Shown one piece after another: positions 52,578 to 60,221 of a DNA stretch of 64,000 bases. The DNA is taken from assembly GCA_903868125.1 (NCBI GenBank), contig CAIPUE010000049.1, positions 24,295 to 88,294 on the forward strand, in the 5' to 3' direction. The first letter of the stretch is position 1. Each line of letters begins with the position of its first letter. This stretch comes from an uncultured bacterium (GTDB taxonomy: Bacteria; Cyanobacteriota; Vampirovibrionia; Gastranaerophilales; Gastranaerophilaceae). The notes under the pieces are model-generated. The model was not told where the DNA came from. It did not search any database and saw only the letters and a list, made by a program, of their open reading frames with translations. The position numbers and the translations under genes are program-made.

Positions 52578-52800
52578 ACTTTAATTTTAGTATAAAAAAA
52601 GTTTTTTACAATTGAAGATGCGGAAAAATTGCAAAAAATTGTCATTTTTCCACATCTTCTCTTAATTTAAGAGACTAATGCACAAGTCCATTTTTTACAA
52701 AAATATCCTTGTGCAAAGTCTCATGACGTCTAGTGTCGAATGGCTAAACGGCACTCCTCGTGCCGATTTTGCCATTCTCACTTTTGTTAGGTCGACCACC
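52578..52800. other. Structured intergenic region upstream of ffh
   Basis: Three successive hairpins: a TGCGGAAAAATT-family palindrome (52614-52659); GAGACTAATGCACAA paired with TTGTGCAAAGTCTC (52671-52722); and AATGGC-taaa-CGGCAC-tcctc-GTGCCG-atttt-GCCATT (52739-52776). The 98-bp dispersed element follows directly. The ffh promoter must lie here but is not obvious. A structured small RNA is possible. Confidence 0.55.
52614..52659. repeat. TGCGGAAAAATT palindrome upstream of ffh
   Basis: GAAGATGcGGAAAAAT pairs with ATTTTTCCaCATCTTC around a 14-base loop. The loop-side sequence also occurs, inverted, in the ORF6N gene at 60016-60069. Confidence 0.75.
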
Positions 52801-52898
52801 GCACAATTAAGAACCCGAATAGGGACATTTCTCTCGAAATCAAAGATTTCGGAGAAAGCAGTCAAAACAAATTTTCTATACTTGTGCAGTGGTCTTTT
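52801..52898. repeat. 98-bp dispersed element, copy 2
   Basis: 97 of 98 bases equal copy 1 (20749-20846). Here the ends extend as GACCACcGCACAA / TTGTGCaGTGGTC, a 13-bp inverted repeat with one mismatch. The 3' end of the gamma carbonic anhydrase gene, including its stop codon, lies inside the element. Confidence 0.9.
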
Positions 52899-53517
52899 TT
52901 AAGTAATAATTAGCAGGGTAAGCTTTCGACAATTCAGAATAACCATTGTTCAGCTCTTTATTAACATGGACGACATCATGATTCAAGTTTTTCATGGCGT
53001 ATTCAGGAGTAATCAAAGGTAATTTATCTGCCTGCTCTTGTGTTTTAATTATATCCCCAGCAGGAACATACCTGCCGGATTCTATCTTAACCCCAATAAC
53101 TTTTGCACAAGGTTCAATTACAACATTGCTGCCAACTTCTGACTTGAATACAAAACTTTGCATCCCCACAAACGTGTTATCTCCTATTTTTGCAGGACCA
53201 TGTACCTGTGATTGATGTGCCAAGCTTACATTTTCACCGATATGGACAGAATAACCAAGCCCTTTATTTTCAACAAATTGTTTTTCCAATCCGTGAATTA
53301 CAACCCCGTCTTGAATATTAGAATTTTTACCGATAAAAATTGGCGTTCCCTCATCCCCTCTTATACTTGCAAAAGGTGAAACCAAAACCCCTTCTGATAA
53401 AATTACCGCACCCAAAACAGAAGCATTTGGCTGAATAAATGAATTTTTTGACACTTGCGGTTTGTAAATCATCGGAGTGAAAGACGTTATTGGATTGATT
53501 GCGATATTTGAAGACAT
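52876..53517 (-). CDS. Gamma-class carbonic anhydrase, Cam/CcmM type
   Basis: A 213-residue left-handed beta-helix protein that should interconvert CO2 and bicarbonate as a trimer. The zinc ligands are all present: His75 in DGVVIHGL, His101 and His106 in SLAHQSQVHGPA. Arg53 and Asp55 (SIRGDEGTP), Asn67 and Gln69 (NSNIQDG) also match known catalytic positions. The later segment VKIESGRYVPAG resembles archaeal Cam and the N-terminal domain of carboxysomal CcmM; there are no RbcS-like repeats. The acidic loop of Cam is short, as in CcmM. The last residues (KTTAQV) and stop come from the dispersed element. AAAGGGGAAAT precedes the ATG. Confidence 0.88.
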   Translation of the reverse strand: MSSNIAINPITSFTPMIYKPQVSKNSFIQPNASVLGAVILSEGVLVSPFASIRGDEGTPIFIGKNSNIQDGVVIHGLEKQFVENKGLGYSVHIGENVSLAHQSQVHGPAKIGDNTFVGMQSFVFKSEVGSNVVIEPCAKVIGVKIESGRYVPAGDIIKTQEQADKLPLITPEYAMKNLNHDVVHVNKELNNGYSELSKAYPANYYLKKTTAQV

Positions 53518-53620
53518 ATTTCCCCTTTCATAAATTATAAACTACATGTATTAAAGCGTGTGAAATATATTATTGCTACTAAAAAATATTTATTTAACAT
53601 TTTTTAACGATTGATTGTAT

Positions 53621-53626
53621 TATAAT
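53621..53626 (+). promoter_or_regulatory. -10 box for a probable leaderless pgeF mRNA
   Basis: A perfect TATAAT followed by 6 bases and ATG at 53633, with no Shine-Dalgarno. The spacing equals that at metG, thiL and the MNT gene. Confidence 0.5.
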
Positions 53627-53632
53627 TGTCTT

Positions 53633-54430
53633 ATGTTTAGATTAGAAAATTTTATGGGAAAAAGAATTTTGACTTCGTCTTTTTTGGACGGCGAAGCTGT
53701 CCGCGCCTTTTTCACAACCCGCGATTTACCGCTAAAAGCTGGCGAGAGGGACGATTTAATCGAAGAAGTAGAAAACAATAAAAAACTTCTTTGTGACGGA
53801 TTTAATATTCCCTTAAGCAATTTAATTATCCCGATTCAAACGCACAGCGACAATATTAAAATAGTAAACGGTAAACGGGAAACGGTAAACGGGAACGAGC
53901 AAAACCTTTCACCTCTCACCTCTCACTTCTCACCTTTTGAAAATACAGATGCCCTTGTAACAAATGAGAAAAACGTTGCTCTTGCACTTAATTTTGCCGA
54001 CTGCGTTCCTATTATTTTTTTCGACCCAATAAAAAAAGTTACAGCAATAGCCCATGCCGGCTGGCGCGGAACTGTTGCAAAAATTGCGCCCAAAACGGTT
54101 GAGAAAATGATTCAAAATTTTTCCTCCAAGCCTAATGATATAATTGCGCTTATCGGGCCTGCAATCGGGAAATGCTGTTTTGAGGTTCAAGATGAGGTCA
54201 AAACCAAGTTGCTTGATACGGTTGAAGAATCTTATCATGCGCAGATTTGTGACGGAAACAATTTAGACCTGAAATTAATTAACAAGTTCCAACTATTAGC
54301 CGATGGGGTAGAAAAAATAGATTTATGTGAGTATTGCACTTTTTGTCAAAGTGAGTTATTTTTTTCTTATAGACGAGAAAACGGCAAGACGGCAAGACAT
54401 TCGGCAGTGGTTATGGCAAGAGGACAGTAA
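53633..54430 (+). CDS. pgeF: Peptidoglycan editing factor / multicopper polyphenol oxidase-like (YfiH) protein
   Basis: A ~265-residue laccase-domain protein; E. coli PgeF removes L-Ser misincorporated into muropeptides and other members are nucleoside phosphorylases. Motifs are QTHSDNIKIV, LNFADCVPIIFFDP, HAGWRGTVAKI, GPAIGKCCFEV and the C-terminal CEYCTFCQSELFFSYRRENG. Between NIKIV and ENTDALVT there is an extra ~24-residue stretch (NGKRETVNGNEQNLSPLTSH...) that is a translation of an intergenic repeat found elsewhere in the window. The start at 53633 is chosen because of the -10 box; an ATG at 53654 is also possible. Confidence 0.88.
   Translation: MFRLENFMGKRILTSSFLDGEAVRAFFTTRDLPLKAGERDDLIEEVENNKKLLCDGFNIPLSNLIIPIQTHSDNIKIVNGKRETVNGNEQNLSPLTSHFSPFENTDALVTNEKNVALALNFADCVPIIFFDPIKKVTAIAHAGWRGTVAKIAPKTVEKMIQNFSSKPNDIIALIGPAIGKCCFEVQDEVKTKLLDTVEESYHAQICDGNNLDLKLINKFQLLADGVEKIDLCEYCTFCQSELFFSYRRENGKTARHSAVVMARGQ
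53863..53938. repeat. GTAAACG repeat inserted in the pgeF coding region
   Basis: GTAAACG-type heptamers followed by CACCTCTCACCTCTCACTTC and a T-rich end. Length is about 75 bases and keeps the reading frame. The same parts occur outside genes at 11905-11946, 37935-37950 and 54426-54472. Confidence 0.75.
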
Positions 54431-54472
54431 ACGGTAAACGGTAAACGGTAAACGGCGAACGGCGAACGGTGG
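54426..54472. repeat. GTAAACG tandem repeat after pgeF
   Basis: Six or seven heptamers of the GTAAACG/GCGAACG type directly overlapping the pgeF stop. Confidence 0.8.
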
Positions 54473-54494
54473 CAACAAGCCCTAAAGCGTTAAA

Positions 54495-54524
54495 GTAGGG
54501 TGGGTTCCCTAACCCACCGACATA
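54495..54524. repeat. Palindromic intergenic repeat, GTAGGGTGGGTT type
   Basis: GTAGGGTGGGTT-CCCT-AACCCACCGACA, differing from the 39340 copy only in the loop. It is followed at 54540-54549 by GTGTTGAGGT, a fragment of the shared leader repeat. Confidence 0.8.
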
Positions 54525-54566
54525 AAATTAAACAAGTAGGTGTTGAGGTTAAAAAAGGAGAAAGAA

Positions 54567-55868
54567 ATGACAACAAATATAATAGAAAAACTTAACGCAA
54601 TCAGTGAAGTTATGAGCAGTTTAATCGATTTTGTTCAAACAAACAAAGAAGTTGAAGCGGATTTTAGAGAGTATTTGACAACTATTGGGGCACAAGACGC
54701 TACGACTGCACAACTTCAGAGTGTTTGTCTTCCTTATATTTTTGAGCGAAACATAAATTCAAAAAATATTATTGAGATTTTTTTAGAAAAAACTAAAAAG
54801 GCGACAAAGTACGCAAGAACAATTCTCAAAGGGCTTACAAGTTCGGTTTCTTCGATTTTTGAAGTAAAAAAAATCCTGAAAAACGGGTTTGAACTTTACA
54901 ATCTTGTGAACGAAAAAACATATTCGGTGATTTCGCTCGTAAAAATGACTCATTTTAGAGGGGTTGGAATTGGGCAGTTTGTGGTTGCGAGAATTTTTGA
55001 GTTTGAGGAAGAATATTATTTGCTTGAAATTTCAAATGTCTTGGCGGCGAACCAAAAAGATGACGCTATGCGCTTTGCCATAGCAAAAATAATCCAATCA
55101 CCCGAACTTGTCTACAAAGACAATAAAGAAAAACAAAAAGAAATTGAAAAACAGGTCAAAAAATTGTACAAGAAATTTTTGGAATGTTTTGAAATAGACG
55201 AAATTATTACTACAAACAAGTTGGCGGATGACATTATCGGTTTATTCAACGATTTTGCCGAAGGCAATAAAAAACCTGACGACAAGGAAATTCAATCAAA
55301 AATTCAGTTGTTGGAAGAACATAAGTTTTTTGCAGTAAACGAATTCAATAATTCTTACGAAAACTTTTTGGAAAATTCCCTCGGCGGGTTTTCTTCGCAC
55401 AAAGAGATGTATGATGTCGGAATAATTTTTGATCAGGAACTAGGGCTTTCAGCCGTTCCATTCTATAACACTTTTTGTAAAATTTTTGAAAGCAAGGATT
55501 TTAAAAAGGTTGAGAATCACGACAAATGTTTAGACCATTTTTTAATGTCAGATAGTATTTCTGCAAATTTGTTAAGACGTGTTGAATCAAAATATCCGAA
55601 TTTTATGAAAGTTATCAACAAAATTTATTCGACGGAGATGACATTTGATGAATTGCTTGAAAAATACAAATCTCAATATTTAAAAGAGAAAATATTTTCA
55701 TCAACGACTGTTTTATACGAGTCAAAAACCTTTTCTCAAACGCTTGGTTATATTGAGGAAGAAGAAAACAAGCCGAAATTTGATGCAACAAGCATTGGAA
55801 GAAACGAACCTTGTCCTTGCGGCAGTGGTAAAAAATATAAAAAGTGCTGCATGGTCGCCTATGCATGA
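54567..55868 (+). CDS. Protein with a C-terminal SEC-C zinc motif
   Basis: A 433-residue protein of unknown function. The only clear domain is the C-terminal SEC-C motif RNEPCPCGSGKKYKKCCMV (C-x-C-x8-C-C), the zinc-binding tail also found at the end of SecA and in many uncharacterised proteins. The rest is Lys/Glu-rich and helical with some beta segments in the middle (VVARIFEFEEEYYLLEIS). The frame is open upstream, but the ATG at 54567 has AAGGAG. It precedes smc by 82 bases; a functional link with chromosome segregation is not established. Confidence 0.82.
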   Translation: MTTNIIEKLNAISEVMSSLIDFVQTNKEVEADFREYLTTIGAQDATTAQLQSVCLPYIFERNINSKNIIEIFLEKTKKATKYARTILKGLTSSVSSIFEVKKILKNGFELYNLVNEKTYSVISLVKMTHFRGVGIGQFVVARIFEFEEEYYLLEISNVLAANQKDDAMRFAIAKIIQSPELVYKDNKEKQKEIEKQVKKLYKKFLECFEIDEIITTNKLADDIIGLFNDFAEGNKKPDDKEIQSKIQLLEEHKFFAVNEFNNSYENFLENSLGGFSSHKEMYDVGIIFDQELGLSAVPFYNTFCKIFESKDFKKVENHDKCLDHFLMSDSISANLLRRVESKYPNFMKVINKIYSTEMTFDELLEKYKSQYLKEKIFSSTTVLYESKTFSQTLGYIEEEENKPKFDATSIGRNEPCPCGSGKKYKKCCMVAYA

Positions 55869-55950
55869 GTTTTAAAACTTCTTAATCATTTTGACATGCC
55901 CGTTTATTTGTTGTCTAATAAGGTTATCTAGATATTGGGTATGAAAAAGC

Positions 55951-58900
55951 ATGTACATAAAACAGTTAGAAGTTGACAACTTTAAATCTTTTGCCAACAA
56001 GATTGATATCCCTTTGTTAAAAGGGTTTACGACAATCTCAGGACCAAACGGTTCGGGTAAAAGTAATATCATTGATAGTATTTTATTCGCACTCGGGCTT
56101 TCTACTTCAAGAACGCTGAGGGCGGAAAAGTTGTTCCACCTTATTTCTACCCACACAAAAAGAAACGAAGCCCTTGTCAAAGTTACATTCTCAGAAACCG
56201 AAAACGGAGAAGATTTTTCTGTTTCAAGAAAAATAAAAAAATCCACCCAAGGCTACAACAGCATTTATTATCTGAACGATAAAATCGTTACACTGACAGA
56301 AATTCATACCCTTTTGGAAAAACACAATATTACCCCAAACAGTTACAATGTAATGATGCAAGGTGACGTTACAAGTATTACAAACTGTTCTTCAAACGAG
56401 AGAAGAAAAATTATCGACGAAATCGCAGGTATTGCCGATTTTGACCGCCGAATAGAGCAGGCGACAAATGAGCTTGAAACCGTGGAAAAACGTGTCGAAA
56501 AATCCTCATTAATCTTGAGTGAAGTCGATATCAGGCTCGAACAGTTAAAAGAAGAACGCGAAGTCGCTTTAAAATACCAAAAATTAAAAGAAGAAAAAAC
56601 TTCGCTTGAAGGTCAGATAAACACCGTAAAATTTTTCGACCTTAAGCGTAATCTTGAAAAAGCGCACGAGAACATTCTTGAATTCACAAAAAAGAAAAAG
56701 CAAGAAGAGGCTAAACACAAAGACTTAGACGAACGATTAACGCTGATTAAATCAAAATATCAGGAAATTTCTCAACTTGTGAAAGAAAAAGGTGAAGCCC
56801 AACAAATTGAGATTAAAAAACTCGCAGAAGAAACAAAAGGTGCAATCGAGCGTAAGCAATCCGCAATAAATTACGCTGACAAACAAATTCAAGATGGGCT
56901 TAAAGGGATTGAAAATTCTAAAAACGGGATTGAAGTTCAAAAGAAAAAAATTATCGATACCGAACTAAAAATTCAACTTAAAAAAGATGAGATTAAGGGG
57001 ATTGAAGAAAATATTGCAATTCAAAAAGCAAATTTAAAACGAATTTTAGAAGAAATGACTGGCTTAAACCAAACAGCTGACCAACATATCGAAAAACGCA
57101 ATCAATTAAGAAAAAATCTTGAAACATTACAAGATAAGGAAAATAATTTAATCAAGGAGAAATTACCGCTTGAAAGTGAATTAAAAAGCCTTCAAAAGGA
57201 GGTTTCAGATGCCAAAGAACAGATTGAAAAATTAACCGATTTTAAGAAAAATTTCTTCTCGAATAAGGATTTACTAAATACTCAAGTTGTTGAATTGAAA
57301 CGTGAAATGGAAGATTTAAAAATCGTCCAACAAAACGCAATGCACGATTTGGACACGACAAAAAATGAAGTTTCAGACCTTAATTATAATATTCAGATGG
57401 CTTATCGCAAAATTTCCTCGATGGAAGCTCAAAAAATGGCGGCGGAAGAAGCAAATTTCGGGCGTGCGATTGATACGGTTATGAACGCAAAACTAAAAGG
57501 AGTTCACGCACCTTTGGTTAAGCTCGGGAAAGTCGATAAGGAATATTCGACCGCTCTTGAAATAGCAATCGGGGGCAGAATGACACACGTTGTCGTGGAT
57601 GATGAACATGTCGGTTCCGTTGCGATTGAACTTTTAAAATCATCCAATGCAGGGCGCGCAACCTTTATTCCGCTAAATAAGCTGAATAAGGCGCCAGCAA
57701 AGCTGGCGCTCCCAAAAGATAAAGGAGTTGTGGATTATGCCATTAACTTAATCGATTTTGACGATAAATACCTGAACGCATTTTTTTACGCAGTCGGCGA
57801 CACCCTTGTTGTCGAAAGCTTAGAGTGCGCTAAAAAATTGATGGGCAAATACAGAGTTGTGACGCTTGACGGTGAAATTATTGAAAAATCTGGTTCAATG
57901 ACGGGCGGGTCAGTCAGACGTTCAGGGCTTAAATTCAGCCAAAATGAAGATGAAGAACTCGATAAGTTCAAATCACGCTTAAAAGAAATGGAAAAAAATC
58001 TTGCTGAACTTGAAAACAAAAAAGTTTCGCTCGAAAAGAAATTGGAAGATGTCAGAAGTAATTACTCAAACACAATGACAGAGTACAACAAGGCTAATAT
58101 GGAGCTGGGGAGTTTGGTCAGAAATTCTGAGGCAAACGAAAGCTTAATCACGGAAAAAACAGAATTTATAAAGCTAAACGAGCCAAAAATCGAAAATATT
58201 GCTAAAAAACTCGACAAAATAGAAGAAAATCATGTTGGGGTTACAGATTTAATTCAAGATTTACAGGTGGAAATCGAACGAGTCGAAAAACTTATCAATG
58301 AAGAAGATTTGAAAGACTTAAAGGAAAAAACTGAAAGCGTCGAATTTGAAATTAAACGTCTGAATACCAATCTGAACAACGCTAATAACGATTTGTCCGA
58401 ATTCGGGCGCGAAATTTCATTCTTTAAAAACCTAATCGAGACTAAAGAAGAAGAGATTGTCAATATTGAAAAAAATAATGTAACGCTTGAAGCCGACAAA
58501 GTCACATACGCAGCTGAAATAGTTGGTTTAAAAGATAAACTTGAGGATTTGGAAAAACAAATCGAAGAGATTAATGAAAAACTCGGCGAACTTTTAAAAC
58601 AGCGTGACGAAATTAATAACGAACTTCTTGAGCTTGAAAAACAAAAACACCTGCATTCTTCTGACCTTGAACGAATTGCTGAGCAGATTGAATCGTTCAA
58701 AGCACGTCGTCGTGAGCTTGAACCTCAATTGACAACAGCAAGAGAAGATTTGGAGCAGGCAGGTGTTGAAGTGAACAAGCTTGAACCTGTTACGATTTCT
58801 ATCGAAGAAATTACTTCCAAAATCAGTCGGCTTGAAAAACGGATGGAAGATTTGGGGCTTGTTAATATGCGTTCTTTAACCGCTTATGATGAAGTTTTAG

Positions 58901-59448
58901 CTCGTCAACAAGAATTAAAAGCCCAAATCGACACGCTTACTAAGGAAAGAAAACAAATTTTGGAACGCATGCAGGGCTATGAACAGCTTAAGAAAGAAAC
59001 GTTTATGAAAACTTACAATAGCATAAACGAAAATTTCAAAGAAGTTTTCCACAGGCTTTCGGACGGAGAAGGTACGTTAGTTTTGGAAAACGAGGAAGAT
59101 CCTTTGTCAGGAGGTCTTACAATCGAAGCTCAACCACGAGACAAGAAAAAACAGAGGCTTGAGGGTATGTCGGGCGGTGAAAAATCTTTGACTGCATTGG
59201 CGTTTGTGTTTGCAATCCAAAGACACATGCCTGCACCGTTTTACGCGTTTGACGAGGTTGATATGCACTTAGACGGGATTAACGTTGAAAAGTTATCCGA
59301 CATGATAAAATATCAGGCGCAAAATACGCAATTTATAGTAGTTAGTTTGCGCAAACCTATGATAGAATCAGCCAATAGGACTATTGGCGTTACGCAAAAA
59401 GAAAAAGGGATTACAAGAGTTACGGGTGTAAAACTTAGGGACGAATAA
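55951..59448 (+). CDS. smc: Chromosome segregation ATPase SMC
   Basis: The core of the bacterial condensin, which compacts and segregates chromosomes with ScpA and ScpB. The 1165-residue protein has Walker A in SGPNGSGKSNIIDSI, a long coiled coil, a hinge near residues 500-640 (VHAPLVKLGKV to GKYRVVTLDGEI), a second coiled coil, the ABC signature EGMSGGEKSLTALAFVF and Walker B in PFYAFDEVDMHLDG. A GC-rich palindrome (57691-57709) lies in the hinge coding region. The ribosome binding site is weak. An ORF6N gene, then scpA, follow on the same strand. Confidence 0.96.
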   Translation: MYIKQLEVDNFKSFANKIDIPLLKGFTTISGPNGSGKSNIIDSILFALGLSTSRTLRAEKLFHLISTHTKRNEALVKVTFSETENGEDFSVSRKIKKSTQGYNSIYYLNDKIVTLTEIHTLLEKHNITPNSYNVMMQGDVTSITNCSSNERRKIIDEIAGIADFDRRIEQATNELETVEKRVEKSSLILSEVDIRLEQLKEEREVALKYQKLKEEKTSLEGQINTVKFFDLKRNLEKAHENILEFTKKKKQEEAKHKDLDERLTLIKSKYQEISQLVKEKGEAQQIEIKKLAEETKGAIERKQSAINYADKQIQDGLKGIENSKNGIEVQKKKIIDTELKIQLKKDEIKGIEENIAIQKANLKRILEEMTGLNQTADQHIEKRNQLRKNLETLQDKENNLIKEKLPLESELKSLQKEVSDAKEQIEKLTDFKKNFFSNKDLLNTQVVELKREMEDLKIVQQNAMHDLDTTKNEVSDLNYNIQMAYRKISSMEAQKMAAEEANFGRAIDTVMNAKLKGVHAPLVKLGKVDKEYSTALEIAIGGRMTHVVVDDEHVGSVAIELLKSSNAGRATFIPLNKLNKAPAKLALPKDKGVVDYAINLIDFDDKYLNAFFYAVGDTLVVESLECAKKLMGKYRVVTLDGEIIEKSGSMTGGSVRRSGLKFSQNEDEELDKFKSRLKEMEKNLAELENKKVSLEKKLEDVRSNYSNTMTEYNKANMELGSLVRNSEANESLITEKTEFIKLNEPKIENIAKKLDKIEENHVGVTDLIQDLQVEIERVEKLINEEDLKDLKEKTESVEFEIKRLNTNLNNANNDLSEFGREISFFKNLIETKEEEIVNIEKNNVTLEADKVTYAAEIVGLKDKLEDLEKQIEEINEKLGELLKQRDEINNELLELEKQKHLHSSDLERIAEQIESFKARRRELEPQLTTAREDLEQAGVEVNKLEPVTISIEEITSKISRLEKRMEDLGLVNMRSLTAYDEVLARQQELKAQIDTLTKERKQILERMQGYEQLKKETFMKTYNSINENFKEVFHRLSDGEGTLVLENEEDPLSGGLTIEAQPRDKKKQRLEGMSGGEKSLTALAFVFAIQRHMPAPFYAFDEVDMHLDGINVEKLSDMIKYQAQNTQFIVVSLRKPMIESANRTIGVTQKEKGITRVTGVKLRDE
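57691..57709. repeat. GC-rich palindrome inside the smc hinge coding region
   Basis: GCGCCAGC-AAA-GCTGGCGC, an 8-bp perfect stem. It encodes APAKLA within NKLNKAPAKLALPKDKG. It resembles the hairpin after the 20298 gene in style (GGCGCC-AAA-GGCGCC). Confidence 0.6.
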
Positions 59449-59457
59449 AAGATAATT

Positions 59458-60213
59458 ATGAACGAATTAATGCCGATTGAAATTATTGAGAATAAAATTT
59501 ACATCATTCGAGGACAAAAAGTTATGCTTGATAAAGATTTGGCGTGGCTTTATGAGGTCGAAACAAAAAAACTTAATCAAGCTGTTAAAAGAAATATCGA
59601 ACGTTTTCCCGAAGATTTTATGTTTCAATTGACGAAAGAAGAATTTGACAAATTAATGTCAGAGGATGTGACTTTTAAGATGGGGAATAAAGGTTTGAGG
59701 TCACAATCTGCGACCTCAAGTGAAGATGAAATCTTGATGTCACAATTTGTGACTTCAAGTTGGGGCGGAATAAGAAAGATGCCTTACGCCTTCACAGAAC
59801 ACGGAGTTGCAATGTTATCAAGTGTTTTAAGGAGCGAGAGAGCGATTGCGATTAACATTCAAATAGTAAGAATTTTCAATAAGCTTAGAAATATGGCGAT
59901 TGAACACAAAAGTTTGCGAGATGAATTAACGGAATTAAAAAATTCATTCATCAAATATGCAAAAGGAAATAATCTTGAATTGGAAGAAATTTACAAACAG
60001 CTTGATTATTTGCATGGAGGATGCGGAAAGATTCAAAAAATGACAATTTTTTGCAATTTTTCAAATCCGACCTTAGAAGTGCTAACCCCATACCGACTGC
60101 GGGATAGCCGGCGGCATGGGGTTAAGCCGGACATAAGAGATTGTGGAAAAATTAAAATTTTTCCACAATCTCACGATATAACAAAACCCACGAAAATAGG
60201 GTTTACAAACTAA
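59458..60213 (+). CDS. ORF6N domain protein (phage antirepressor-like) between smc and scpA
   Basis: A 251-residue protein with an ORF6N DNA-binding-like domain: [20 protein letters not shown], then [20 protein letters not shown] and [16 protein letters not shown]. It is followed by a helical part to about residue 185. Residues ~186-238 are unlike the family and are translations of three palindromic repeats, after which [11 protein letters not shown] restores what looks like the usual family ending. The central region holds two palindromes, coding for RSQSATSS and MSQFVTSS. The gene starts 9 bases after smc and precedes scpA by 53 bases, so it is embedded in the condensin operon. Its role there is unknown. 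Confidence 0.82.
   Translation: MNELMPIEIIENKIYIIRGQKVMLDKDLAWLYEVETKKLNQAVKRNIERFPEDFMFQLTKEEFDKLMSEDVTFKMGNKGLRSQSATSSEDEILMSQFVTSSWGGIRKMPYAFTEHGVAMLSSVLRSERAIAINIQIVRIFNKLRNMAIEHKSLRDELTELKNSFIKYAKGNNLELEEIYKQLDYLHGGCGKIQKMTIFCNFSNPTLEVLTPYRLRDSRRHGVKPDIRDCGKIKIFPQSHDITKPTKIGFTN
60016..60069. repeat. TGCGGAAA-type palindrome inside the ORF6N gene
   Basis: GGATGCGGAAAGATTCAAAA at the left and CAATTTTTTGCAATTTTTC at the right, an imperfect member of the palindrome family seen at 52614. It encodes part of the extra stretch of the ORF6N protein. Confidence 0.6.
60083..60122. repeat. AACCCCAT palindrome inside the ORF6N gene
   Basis: AACCCCATaCCG pairs with CGGcATGGGGTT with one mismatch. 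It encodes part of [15 protein letters not shown]. Confidence 0.65.
60137..60172. repeat. Perfect TGTGGAAAAATT palindrome inside the ORF6N gene
   Basis: GAGATTGTGGAAAAATT-AA followed by its exact complement, a 17-bp stem. It encodes [13 protein letters not shown]. Confidence 0.8.
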
Positions 60214-60221
60214 AAAGTATA

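Noticed and set aside
53615..53632. Start of pgeF at 53615
   Set aside because: The first six codons span the TATAAT box; transcription from that box could not include them.
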